Positions 1-7,078 of a stretch of DNA of 36,447 nucleotides are shown here, piece by piece. Source of the DNA: Caballeronia glathei (GTDB lineage Bacteria > Pseudomonadota > Gammaproteobacteria > Burkholderiales > Burkholderiaceae); contig NZ_JFHC01000074.1 of assembly GCF_000698595.1 (NCBI RefSeq), positions 1-36,447 of the forward strand, written 5' to 3'. Positions within the stretch are counted from its first letter, which is position 1. Each line of letters starts with the position of its first letter. The position numbers and the translations under genes were made by a program. The notes under the pieces were generated by a model. It ran no database searches. It was not told the DNA's origin and saw only the letters and a program-made list of their open reading frames with translations.

Positions 1-204
1 TTTCATGGGAACGCAGGCGTATCAGACGGTTCTACAACCGCCGGACCCAAGCGCTAGCGACATCCCCGTGTGACTGCCGCCCCGCACAGGGGCGAAGCCA
101 ATAGACCAATAACAAGGCAAGTTTCATGGGAACGCAGGCGTATCAGACCGTTCTATAAACCGCCGAACTCAAGCGCTAGCAACATCCCCGCGTGACTGCC
201 GCCC
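1..204 (+). repeat. Tandem ~122-bp intergenic repeat (one full unit, two partial)
   Basis: The segment starting TTTCATGGGAACGCAGGCG at 1 recurs at 122 with few differences, and GTGACTGCCGCC at 70 recurs at 192. One complete unit (70-191) therefore sits between two partial ones. Each full unit contains a small GC hairpin (CGCCCC at 78-83, GGGGCG at 89-94). The array ends about 25 bp beyond the stop codon of znuB, which runs toward it. A diverged copy in the opposite orientation lies at 35971-36150. No coding potential is evident. Repeats of this look are known from intergenic DNA of Burkholderiaceae; the family name is not certain to me. Confidence 0.85.
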
Positions 205-230
205 GGCACCCCAAGCACCAGCGCCAGCGC

Positions 231-1013
231 CTACCTCCGCGCAATCAGGCTGCCGCCATAAACGAGCGCCGCGAGCATCGTGATCCAGAAGCTCGTCGGC
301 CAGTCGGAGTAGAACGCGAGCGTAAGCCCGAGCCACGCCTGCCCGAGCGCGAATGCGGCGGAAAGCACGAGCCCGGTCGACAGCCGCGTCGTGACGTTCT
401 GCGCCGCGGCCGCCGGCCCGACCATCAGCGCGAACACGAGCAGCACGCCGACGATCTGCGTGCACGCCGCGACCGCGAGCGCGGTAATCGAGAGAAACAG
501 CACCGACACGAACCGCAGCGACACGCCCTTGGCTTCAGCCAGTTCCGGCTGCAGCGACGCGAACAGCAAGGGCCGCATGATCACGGCGAGCGCGGCGAGG
601 CTCACCGCCGCGAGGCCCGCCAGCACGCCGAGCGTCTCGTGGCTCACGCCGAGCACGTTGCCGAAGAGGAGCGCCGTGGCCTGCGTCGCGTAGGCGGTGA
701 AGAAGTGCAGGAACAGCAGGCCGAAGCCGAGCGCGAGCGACAGGATCACCCCGATCGCGACATCGCGCCCCGACAGCCGCTCGCCGAGCGCGCCCATGCC
801 GACGCCGGCCGCGAGGGTGAAGCCGACCATGCCCCAGATCGGCGACACGCCGATCAGCACGGCGCCCGTCGCGCCGGTGAAGCCGACGTGCGACAGCGCG
901 TGCCCGGCGAACGTCTGCCCGCGCAGCACGAGGAAGTATCCGACGATCCCCGCCAGCACCGCGACAATCCCCGACGCCGCGAACGCGTTCACCATGAAGT
1001 CGTATTCAAACAT
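231..1013 (-). CDS. znuB: Zinc ABC transporter permease ZnuB
   Basis: This 260-residue protein is very hydrophobic throughout and fits the ABC-3 family of metal-ion permeases, the membrane channel of the high-affinity zinc importer. The N-terminus (MFEYDFMVNAF) is followed by successive membrane helices, including a stretch rich in Gly/Ala/Val and the typical GHALSHVGFTGATGA segment near residue 40. I chose the ATG at 1013 because it overlaps the end of znuC by 8 bp; the longer reading upstream is only low-complexity His-codon shadow of the znuC tail. It is the last gene of zur-znuA-znuC-znuB and ends next to the tandem repeat. Manganese as an alternative substrate cannot be excluded from ZnuB alone, but the adjacent Zur-type regulator favours zinc. 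Confidence 0.9.
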   Translation of the reverse strand: MFEYDFMVNAFAASGIVAVLAGIVGYFLVLRGQTFAGHALSHVGFTGATGAVLIGVSPIWGMVGFTLAAGVGMGALGERLSGRDVAIGVILSLALGFGLLFLHFFTAYATQATALLFGNVLGVSHETLGVLAGLAAVSLAALAVIMRPLLFASLQPELAEAKGVSLRFVSVLFLSITALAVAACTQIVGVLLVFALMVGPAAAAQNVTTRLSTGLVLSAAFALGQAWLGLTLAFYSDWPTSFWITMLAALVYGGSLIARR

Positions 1014-1929
1014 TGTGCGTGTGCTTTCCCTTGGCCGCGTGGCCGTGTCCGTGACCATGTCCGTGGTCGTGATGGTCATGATCATGGTCGTGCTCGTGCG
1101 CGTCCTCGCCTTCTTCGTGCGCATGATCGAGCTTTTCTATTTCGACGTCGCCGGACATCACGAAGATGCGCCCGTTCACGCGCATGACGTCGATCGGCGA
1201 CCCGTAGAGCTGCGACAGCACGGGCTTCGTGATGACTTCGTCGACGGTGCCGAGCGCCGCGCGCCCGTTGCCGAGGTAGAGCACGCGGTCGAGCGAGTTC
1301 AGGAGCGGATTGAGTTCGTGCGCCGAGAACAGCACGGTGATGTTCAGTTCGCGCTGCACGCGGCGCACCAGATCGACGACGCCCGTCTGATGACGCGGAT
1401 CGAGGCTGATGAGCGGCTCGTCGAGCAGCAGCAGCGTCGGCTTGCCGAGCAGGCATTGCGCGAGCAGCAGCCGCTGCCGCTCGCCGCCGGACAGCTCCGA
1501 GAGCGGGCGCGCGGCGAGCGCGTGGGCATCGACGAGATCGAGCACGCGCTCGACGTCCGCGCGAACCGACGCACTCCCGTGCGGCAGGCCCCAGTGATGG
1601 CCGTCGGCGGCCATCGCGACGAAGTCGCGTCCGCGCACGCGCCGGCCCGCGAGGCCGCTGCGGATCTGCGGCATGTAGCCGATCGAAGGATTGCCGCGCA
1701 CGACCGCCTGCCCGTCCACGCGGATCGAGCCGCCGGAGACCGGCAAGAGGCCGAGCAGCGCGCGCATCAGCGTGGTCTTGCCCGCGCCGTTGGGCCCGAG
1801 CACGCCGATGAACTCGCCGGTGCGCACGGAAAAGCTCGCGTCGTTGAGAATCGCGCGTCCGCCGAGTTCGAGCGTGACGTGCTCGACTTCGAGCGCGCTC
1901 GCGGCGCCGTGCTGCGGGCCACCATTCAT
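1006..1929 (-). CDS. znuC: Zinc ABC transporter ATP-binding protein ZnuC, His-rich tail
   Basis: This 307-residue ABC ATPase energises zinc import through ZnuB. It has Walker A GPNGAGKT (residues 45-52), signature LSGGERQ (146-152), and Walker B LLLLDEP (166-172), followed by the usual switch histidine in SAHEL (about 202-206). The ATG at 1929 overlaps the znuA stop by 4 bp (ATGA), which suggests translational coupling; an in-frame ATG at 1938 is an alternative. The unusual part is the C-terminus: about 37 residues after the ATPase domain contain 15 histidines alternating with Asp and Gly (269-305), a likely cytoplasmic zinc-binding tail. ZnuC proteins of Burkholderiaceae are often longer than the E. 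coli one, so the tail may be a lineage trait. Confidence 0.93.
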   Translation of the reverse strand: MNGGPQHGAASALEVEHVTLELGGRAILNDASFSVRTGEFIGVLGPNGAGKTTLMRALLGLLPVSGGSIRVDGQAVVRGNPSIGYMPQIRSGLAGRRVRGRDFVAMAADGHHWGLPHGSASVRADVERVLDLVDAHALAARPLSELSGGERQRLLLAQCLLGKPTLLLLDEPLISLDPRHQTGVVDLVRRVQRELNITVLFSAHELNPLLNSLDRVLYLGNGRAALGTVDEVITKPVLSQLYGSPIDVMRVNGRIFVMSGDVEIEKLDHAHEEGEDAHEHDHDHDHHDHGHGHGHGHAAKGKHTHNV

Positions 1930-2807
1930 CGTTGCCATCCTTGCAGCGCGCCCGACAGCGCGTCGAGCTGCGAAATCATCCATTGCTGGAACGTCTTGCC
2001 GGCGGGCAGCGTCTCCGTGACGCTGATGTTCGGCACGCGCGAGTCCTTCGCGACCTTCAGCATGCGCCGGGTCATCGCGTCGGCGGCCTGGCTGTTGTAG
2101 ATCAGCACGTGCACGCGCCGCTCGGTCAGGTCCTTTTCGAATGCCGCGATATCCGTGGCGCTCGGCTCCGTGTCGTTCATCGTGGCAAGCTGGAAGCGCT
2201 GGTTGCGCATCTCGAAGCCGATTGCATCCGCCATGTAGCCGAAGACGGGCTCGGTGGCGGTCACGGGCACGTCCTTGTAGTGCGAGCGCAGCGCGGCGAC
2301 CTTGTCGTCGATCGGCTTCACCGAGGCGAGGAAAGTCTGCAGGCGCGCGTCGTAGTCGGCCTTGTGAGCCGGGTCGGTCTCGCCCAGATACTGCGTCACG
2401 GCCTTCGCCACGGCGGGCATCGTGGCCGGGTCGTACCAGAGATGCGGGTTGTCGCCGGATTTCTTGCCGACCAGTTGCGCCGCGACGATCGTCGTGCGCT
2501 TTGCGTTCTTCGATGCCGCGAGCAGCTTGTCCATCCACGGATCGTAGTCGGCGCCGTTGTAGACGACAAGCGCCGCGTGCTGCAACGCGCGCGCGGTCTT
2601 CGGGCTGGCTTCGAAGAGATGCGGGTCCTGGTCGGGGTTGCTTAGGATGCTCGTCACCTGAACGTGGTCGCCGCCCAGTTGGCGCACCACGTCGCCGTAG
2701 AAGTTTTCCGCCGCGACGACGCTCACGCGAGCGGTCTGGGCGGCTGCCGTGCCGCAAACGCTCAGGGCGAGCGCGGCGCAGGTCAGGATGGAGGCGAGTG
2801 TTCTCAT
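1926..2807 (-). CDS. znuA: Zinc ABC transporter periplasmic binding protein ZnuA
   Basis: The 293-residue protein starts with a clear signal peptide (hydrophobic core to about residue 20, cleavage probably after AAA at 21-23) and continues as a cluster A-I metal-binding protein (PF01297 type). Likely metal ligands are His63 in DPHLFEASP, His122 in NPHLWYDP and Glu186 in TATEPVFGY. The acidic third position and the lack of the His-rich loop typical of E. coli ZnuA are notable, because the histidine-rich segment in this operon is on ZnuC instead. The start is supported by GAGGAAA a few bases upstream. It lies 34 bp after zur and overlaps znuC by 4 bp. The protein would capture zinc in the periplasm and hand it to ZnuB; manganese binding is possible from the ligand set. 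Confidence 0.9.
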   Translation of the reverse strand: MRTLASILTCAALALSVCGTAAAQTARVSVVAAENFYGDVVRQLGGDHVQVTSILSNPDQDPHLFEASPKTARALQHAALVVYNGADYDPWMDKLLAASKNAKRTTIVAAQLVGKKSGDNPHLWYDPATMPAVAKAVTQYLGETDPAHKADYDARLQTFLASVKPIDDKVAALRSHYKDVPVTATEPVFGYMADAIGFEMRNQRFQLATMNDTEPSATDIAAFEKDLTERRVHVLIYNSQAADAMTRRMLKVAKDSRVPNISVTETLPAGKTFQQWMISQLDALSGALQGWQR

Positions 2808-2841
2808 CGTTTTCCTCGTGAGGGGGTGGGACAGTTGGGGT

Positions 2842-3300
2842 TCAGGTGTTGCGCAGCCGCTGCTGGCAGTCGCTGCAAAGGCCGCTCAATTCGACGACCT
2901 GATGACGTACTTCGAAACCATGCGCGGGCGGACTGGCGGAGAGCGTGGAGGCGAGTTCGTCGCCGGGAATTTCGAGCGTGGCGCCGCATTCCTCGCAGAT
3001 CAGGAACTGGCCCGCGTGCGGCTTGCCGGCCTCGCAGCACGCGAGAAATGCGTTCTTCGACGCGATGCGGTGCACGAAGCCGTGCTCCACGAGAAAGTCG
3101 AGCGCGCGATAGACGGTCGTGGGCGGCACGCGGCCGCCGCGCTGCGGCTTGATGGCGTCGATCAGATCGTAGGCGCCGATCGGCTTGCGCGCGCGCACGA
3201 CGAGTTCGTAGACCTGCCGGCGCAGCGGCGTGAGCGCGAGGCCGCGTTCTGCGGCAAGCGCTTCTGCACGGGCGAGCATCTGTTCGGCTGACGACGACAT
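2842..3300 (-). CDS. zur: Fur-family zinc uptake regulator Zur
   Basis: This 152-residue protein is a Fur-family repressor. The N-terminal winged helix includes the recognition segment VPPTTVYRALDFL (about 58-70). The C-terminal half has CEEC at 102-105 and CSDC at 142-145, the paired cysteines that hold structural zinc, and CCEAGKPH (88-95), which resembles the sensing site of Zur rather than Fur. It is the first gene of the zinc operon, so it probably represses its own synthesis and that of the transporter when zinc is plentiful. A dyad typical of a Zur operator lies about 105 bp upstream. The ribosome site before the ATG is weak (GAAGA); an internal ATG at 3279 is an alternative start. Confidence 0.9.
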   Translation of the reverse strand: MSSSAEQMLARAEALAAERGLALTPLRRQVYELVVRARKPIGAYDLIDAIKPQRGGRVPPTTVYRALDFLVEHGFVHRIASKNAFLACCEAGKPHAGQFLICEECGATLEIPGDELASTLSASPPAHGFEVRHQVVELSGLCSDCQQRLRNT

Positions 3301-3373
3301 AACTGTTCTTCGAACCGTGTCCTTCGAATCGCGCAGCCGTTCTTTGCAGACGGCGCGCGAGTCCGGCGGTGGT

Positions 3374-3446
3374 CCGTGATCCGGGAGATTAGGAATTGTC
3401 CGAGATGATATAACGTATCACTCCCATCCGCAGGAACGGATCACGG
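3374..3446 (-). promoter_or_regulatory. Candidate zur promoter with Zur-type operator inside a longer dyad
   Basis: TGATAtaacgTATCA (3406-3420) is an inverted repeat resembling proteobacterial Zur boxes. On the minus strand a plausible promoter overlaps it: TTCCTG (3431-3436), 17 bp, TTATAT (3408-3413). Around it lies a second, nearly concentric 9-bp inverted repeat, CCGTGATCC (3374-3382) with GGATCACGG (3438-3446). Operator function is inferred from position and symmetry. Confidence 0.55.
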
Positions 3447-3555
3447 CAAACGCCGTGTTCGCCGCGGCTCGAAACCCGCGTGAGCCGCGCCAGCCGGGGT
3501 TTTCCCGGATCCTGGGCTCATTGCGCGCCGCAACATCGAAAGATCGCAACTCGCC

Positions 3556-3606
3556 TTGACAGCGCTCGATGCGTCGCCGATCATTCGATCAAACAGAGAG
3601 CAATTG
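3556..3606 (+). promoter_or_regulatory. Polyol operon promoter with shared operator block
   Basis: A consensus -35 TTGACA (3556-3561) is followed after exactly 17 bp by GATCAT (3579-3584) as the -10. From 3578 to 3606, 26 of 29 bases match a block on the minus strand at 14168-14196 in front of the D-arabinitol dehydrogenase, where the -35 and the 17-bp spacing are also conserved. The conserved part continues past the start of transcription and ends with AGAGAGCAATTG. Confidence 0.75.
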
Positions 3607-3654
3607 TTCGCACGTTGAGCGTTCGCTCACCACGACCCTCGAAAATGCACTCCC

Positions 3655-3660
3655 GGAGAC
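3655..3660 (+). promoter_or_regulatory. Ribosome binding site deciding a TTG start
   Basis: GGAGAC lies 4 bp before the TTG at 3665. Together with the SDR family's usual N-terminus (KLQDKVAIITG) it supports that codon over the ATG at 3569, which would add a non-conserved 32-residue extension and overlap the operator. Confidence 0.65.
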
Positions 3661-3664
3661 AGGC

Positions 3665-4438
3665 TTGAAACTACAGGACAAGGTGGCAATCATCACCGGC
3701 GCCGCGAGCGGAATCGGTGAGGCGGTGGCCAGGCGCTATCTGGACGAAGGCGCGAAAGTGGTCGTCGTCGACGTGAAGGACGAGGGCGAACTGGCCCGTC
3801 GTTTCGAGCACACCGCGGATCGCGTGCTCGCACTGCGCGCCGACGTGACCCGCCGCGAAGACATCCGGCGCATCGTCGATGCGGCCGTCGAGCGGTTCGG
3901 CAGCGTCGACATTCTGTTCAACAACGCGGCGCTCTTCGACATGCGCCCGATCCTCGACGAATCCTGGGACGTGTACGACCGCCTTTACGCGGTGAACGTG
4001 AAGGGCATGTTCTTCCTGATGCAGGCCGTCGCAAAGCGCATGGTCGAGCAGGGCCGCGGCGGCAAGATCATCAACATGTCGTCGCAGGCGGGGCGGCGCG
4101 GCGAGGCGCTCGTTGCGCACTACTGCGCGACCAAGGCCGCCGTCATCAGCTACACGCAATCGGCGGCGCTCGCGCTCGCGAAGGAGCGCATCAACGTGAA
4201 CGGCATCGCGCCGGGCGTCGTCGATACGCCGATGTGGGAACAGGTCGACGCGCTCTTCGCGAAGTACGAGAACCGGCCGCTCGGCGAGAAGAAGCGGCTG
4301 GTCGGCGAAGAAGTGCCGCTCGGACGCATGGGCGTGCCCGGCGACCTGACCGGCGCGGCGCTTTTCCTCGCATCGGCGGATTCGGACTACATCACCGCGC
4401 AGACGCTCAACGTCGACGGCGGCAACTGGATGAGCTGA
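3665..4438 (+). CDS. smoS: Sorbitol dehydrogenase, short-chain type (SmoS/PolS-like)
   Basis: This 257-residue short-chain dehydrogenase probably oxidises D-sorbitol to D-fructose (L-iditol 2-dehydrogenase activity) with NAD; galactitol or other polyols are possible. The Rossmann motif TGAASGIG is at 11-18, NNAAL at 86-90, and the catalytic set is Ser140, Tyr153 and Lys157 (YCATK). The segments KIINMSSQAGRRGEALV and YNVDGGNWMS-like C-terminus (here LNVDGGNWMS) match my memory of the Rhodobacter sphaeroides sorbitol dehydrogenase closely. I use the TTG start because of the ribosome site GGAGAC and family length of about 256. It is first after the shared polyol promoter and is followed by the polyol transporter genes, which supports the substrate class. 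Confidence 0.85.
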   Translation: MKLQDKVAIITGAASGIGEAVARRYLDEGAKVVVVDVKDEGELARRFEHTADRVLALRADVTRREDIRRIVDAAVERFGSVDILFNNAALFDMRPILDESWDVYDRLYAVNVKGMFFLMQAVAKRMVEQGRGGKIINMSSQAGRRGEALVAHYCATKAAVISYTQSAALALAKERINVNGIAPGVVDTPMWEQVDALFAKYENRPLGEKKRLVGEEVPLGRMGVPGDLTGAALFLASADSDYITAQTLNVDGGNWMS

Positions 4439-4486
4439 AGCGCCGACCGGGCGCGTGAGTTGCTCGCGCCCGAATGCCCGCTTCAC

Positions 4487-4524
4487 TTGATTGCCCCAGG
4501 GCGCCGTCTATATTGGAACGGCGC
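4487..4524 (+). promoter_or_regulatory. Candidate second promoter before the polyol transporter genes
   Basis: TTGATT (4487-4492), 16 bp, TATATT (4509-4514) gives a reasonable sigma-70 promoter about 180 bp before the binding-protein start. The -10 sits exactly in the loop of a perfect 7-bp inverted repeat, GCGCCGT (4501-4507) with ACGGCGC (4518-4524), an arrangement that suits an operator or a leader hairpin. No protein is identified as its ligand. Confidence 0.5.
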
Positions 4525-4699
4525 GGATTCGAACCGCACTCGACGACGCACTTCGCTCGCGCACCGGCATCTTCGCCACGCGAATACAGCAAACGGAGCA
4601 ATGCGCATCACGCAAGCACACCAGCCAGCCATCAAGACAGCAATCACGACAGCCACGCAGCACGAGCGCCCGTGCTAACGAAAAAGGAGACGAAACAAC

Positions 4700-6058
4700 A
4701 TGAAACGCGCCCAACCCAACGTTCGAACACTGCAGGCCCGCGCGACGGCCGGCCGAATGCTCGCCCTTGCCGCATTTGCGGCGGCCTTCGCGCCGTTCGC
4801 TGCGAACGCTGCGACCACCGTGACGATCGCCACGCTCAACAACCCGGACATGATCGAGCTGAAGAAGCTCTCGCCGGCATTCGAGAAGGCCAACCCGGAC
4901 ATCCAGCTCAAGTGGGTGATCCTGGAGGAGAACGTGCTGCGCCAGCGCGCGACGACCGACATCACCACCAACAGCGGCCAGTTCGACGTGATGGCGATCG
5001 GCACCTATGAAGCGCCGCAGTGGGGCAAGCGCGGCTGGCTCGTGCCGATGACGAACCTGCCCGCCGACTACGACCTCGAAGACGTCGTGAAGACGGCCCG
5101 CGACGGCCTGTCGTACAACGGCCAGCTGTATGCGCTGCCGTTCTACGTCGAAAGCTCGATGACGTATTACCGCAAGGACCTCTTCCAGGCGGCCGGCCTC
5201 ACGATGCCCGACCAGCCGACCTACGACCAGATCAAGCAGTTCGCCGAGAAGCTCACCGACAAGGCGAAGGGCCAGTACGGCATCTGCCTGCGCGGCAAGG
5301 CGGGCTGGGGCGAGAACATGGCGTACGTGTCGACGGTGGTGAACACATTCGGCGGCCGCTGGTTCGACGAGAGCTGGAAAGCGCAGCTCGATACGCCCGA
5401 ATGGCACAAGGCGGTCGGCTTCTACGCGGACCTGCTGAAGAACGCCGGCCCGCCGGGAGCGAGTTCGAACGGCTTCAACGAGAACCTCACGCTGATGTCC
5501 TCGGGCAAGTGCGCGATGTGGATCGACGCGACGGTCGCGGCGGGCATGCTCTACAACAAGGCGCAGTCGCAGGTGGCGGACAAGATCGGCTTCGCCGCGG
5601 CGCCGGTTGCCGTCACGCCGAAGGGCTCGCACTGGCTGTGGTCGTGGTCGCTCGCCATTCCGAAGACCTCGAAGTCGCAGGACGCCGCGAAGAAGTTCGT
5701 CACCTGGGCGACCTCCAAGCAGTACATCGAGATGGTCGGCAAGGATGAAGGCTGGGCGTCGGTGCCGCCGGGCACGCGCAGGTCGACCTATGCGCGTCCC
5801 GAGTACAAGCAGGCGGCGCCCTTCGGCGACTTCGTGCTGAAGGCGATCGAGTCGGCGAATCCCAACGACGCGTCGCTCAAGAAGGTGCCGTACAGCGGCA
5901 TCCAGTTCGTGGGCATTCCGGAGTTCCAGTCGTTCGGCACGGTGGTCGGGCAGTCGATCGCGGGCGTGGTCGCCGGGCAGACCTCCGTCGACGCCGCGCT
6001 GAAGGCGGGCAACGCCGCCGCCGATCGCGCGGTGCGCCAGGCCGGGTACCAGAAGTAA
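4700..6058 (+). CDS. smoE: Polyol ABC transporter periplasmic binding protein (SmoE/MtlE-like)
   Basis: This 452-residue protein has a long signal peptide ending at ANA (35-37) and then a family 1 extracellular solute-binding domain beginning TTVTIATLNNPDM. It would bind sugar alcohols (sorbitol, mannitol, arabitol) in the periplasm and deliver them to the two permeases that follow. Substrate is inferred from the operon: a sorbitol-type dehydrogenase upstream, and an arabinitol dehydrogenase with xylulokinase nearby, as in the Rhodobacter smo and Pseudomonas mtl loci. The start is fixed by AAGGAG 9 bp before the ATG. A stem-loop directly after the stop (6062-6079) probably stabilises the upstream message, which is common after binding-protein genes. 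Confidence 0.88.
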   Translation: MKRAQPNVRTLQARATAGRMLALAAFAAAFAPFAANAATTVTIATLNNPDMIELKKLSPAFEKANPDIQLKWVILEENVLRQRATTDITTNSGQFDVMAIGTYEAPQWGKRGWLVPMTNLPADYDLEDVVKTARDGLSYNGQLYALPFYVESSMTYYRKDLFQAAGLTMPDQPTYDQIKQFAEKLTDKAKGQYGICLRGKAGWGENMAYVSTVVNTFGGRWFDESWKAQLDTPEWHKAVGFYADLLKNAGPPGASSNGFNENLTLMSSGKCAMWIDATVAAGMLYNKAQSQVADKIGFAAAPVAVTPKGSHWLWSWSLAIPKTSKSQDAAKKFVTWATSKQYIEMVGKDEGWASVPPGTRRSTYARPEYKQAAPFGDFVLKAIESANPNDASLKKVPYSGIQFVGIPEFQSFGTVVGQSIAGVVAGQTSVDAALKAGNAAADRAVRQAGYQK

Positions 6059-6061
6059 GTG

Positions 6062-6079
6062 CTGCGGCATTCGCCGCAG
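6062..6079 (+). other. Intercistronic stem-loop after the binding-protein gene
   Basis: CTGCGGC (6062-6068) and GCCGCAG (6073-6079) form a perfect 7-bp stem with a 4-base loop, starting 4 bp after the stop of the binding-protein gene and 64 bp before the first permease. No T-run follows, so it looks like an mRNA-stabilising or partial-termination element that raises binding protein over permease levels, as known for other ABC operons. Confidence 0.6.
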
Positions 6080-6142
6080 TAAGGCGGCCGTGGGGTTCGA
6101 AGAGACGGCACGGCCCGCGCATCATCGAGAGGTGACACGATC

Positions 6143-7078
6143 ATGAGTCAACTGAATCCCCCCATGACGGACCACTACGCGCAATCCGCGGCCGAGCGGG
6201 ACAAGCGGCGCGCCAAGTCCGTGCGCTGGCTGATCAGCCCGTCGACCGGGCTGCTCTTCCTGTGGATGGTGATTCCGCTCGCGATGACGATCTGGTATTC
6301 GTTCTCGCGCTACAACCTGCTCAATCCCGACGTCAAGGGCTTCGCCGGTTTCGACAACTATCACTTCCTCGCCACCGACCCCGCGTTCGGCCCCTCGATC
6401 GGCCATACGCTGACACTGATCGGCTCGGTGCTCCTGATCACTGTGGTGGGCGGCGTGCTGCTCGCCGTGCTGTTCGACCGCAAGTTCATCGGACAGGGTA
6501 TCGCGCGCCTTCTGATCATCGCGCCGTTCTTCGTGATGCCGACCGTCTCCGCGCTCATCTGGAAGAACATGATCCTGCATCCGGTGTACGGGCTCGTCGC
6601 GTCGGCGATGCGCTCGGTCGGGCTGCAGCCGATCGACTGGTTCGCGCAGTACCCGCTCTTCGCGGTGATCATGATCGTCGCGTGGCAGTGGCTGCCGTTC
6701 GCGTTCCTGATTCTCTTCACGGCGATCCAGTCGCTCGACCAGGAGCAGAAGGAAGCGGCGCGCATCGACGGCGCGGGTCCGTTCTCGATGTTCTTCTTCA
6801 TCACGCTGCCGCACCTGAAGCGCGCGATCGCCGTCGTGGTGATGATGGAAACCATTTTCCTGCTGTCGATCTTCGCCGAGATCTACACGACGACGGGCGG
6901 CGGCCCGGGCACCGCGACCACCAACCTGTCGTACCTGATCTACGCGCTCGGCCTGCAGCAGTTCGACGTCGGCCTCGCGTCCGCCGGCGGGATTCTCGCG
7001 GTCGTCCTGGCGAACATCGTCGCGTTCTTCCTCGTGCGGATGCTCGCGAAGAACCTGAAAGGGGAGTACGAGTCATGA
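6143..7078 (+). CDS. smoF: Polyol ABC transporter permease 1 (SmoF/MtlF-like)
   Basis: This 311-residue membrane protein belongs to the MalF-type binding-protein-dependent permeases. After a charged N-terminus of about 30 residues there are six predicted membrane helices, and the cytoplasmic EAA loop is readable as EAARIDGAGPFSMFFFITLP around residues 204-223, the docking site for the ATPase. GAGAGGTGA precedes the ATG by a few bases. Its stop overlaps the start of the second permease by 4 bp. Function is import of sugar alcohols as a heterodimer with the next gene product. Confidence 0.9.
   Translation: MSQLNPPMTDHYAQSAAERDKRRAKSVRWLISPSTGLLFLWMVIPLAMTIWYSFSRYNLLNPDVKGFAGFDNYHFLATDPAFGPSIGHTLTLIGSVLLITVVGGVLLAVLFDRKFIGQGIARLLIIAPFFVMPTVSALIWKNMILHPVYGLVASAMRSVGLQPIDWFAQYPLFAVIMIVAWQWLPFAFLILFTAIQSLDQEQKEAARIDGAGPFSMFFFITLPHLKRAIAVVVMMETIFLLSIFAEIYTTTGGGPGTATTNLSYLIYALGLQQFDVGLASAGGILAVVLANIVAFFLVRMLAKNLKGEYES

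Larger units (their letters stand above)
3301..3664. other. Divergent control region between zur and the sorbitol-type dehydrogenase
   Basis: This 364-bp stretch has no credible gene. It holds the zur promoter/operator (3374-3446) on minus, the polyol promoter (3556-3606) on plus, and about 60 bp of untranslated leader before the dehydrogenase. Between 3447 and 3550 I see only short GC-rich inverted repeats. Confidence 0.7.

Noticed and set aside
3569..3664. ATG at 3569 as start of the sorbitol-type dehydrogenase
   Set aside because: The extension is not family-like, overlaps the promoter/operator block, and a good ribosome site stands before the TTG at 3665.
4525..4535. On minus, GGTTCGAATCC, like the T-arm of a tRNA
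   Set aside because: No matching acceptor, D-arm or anticodon arm lies at the right distance, and the site is inside the leader of the binding-protein gene. Probably chance, although a tRNA-end remnant cannot be fully excluded.
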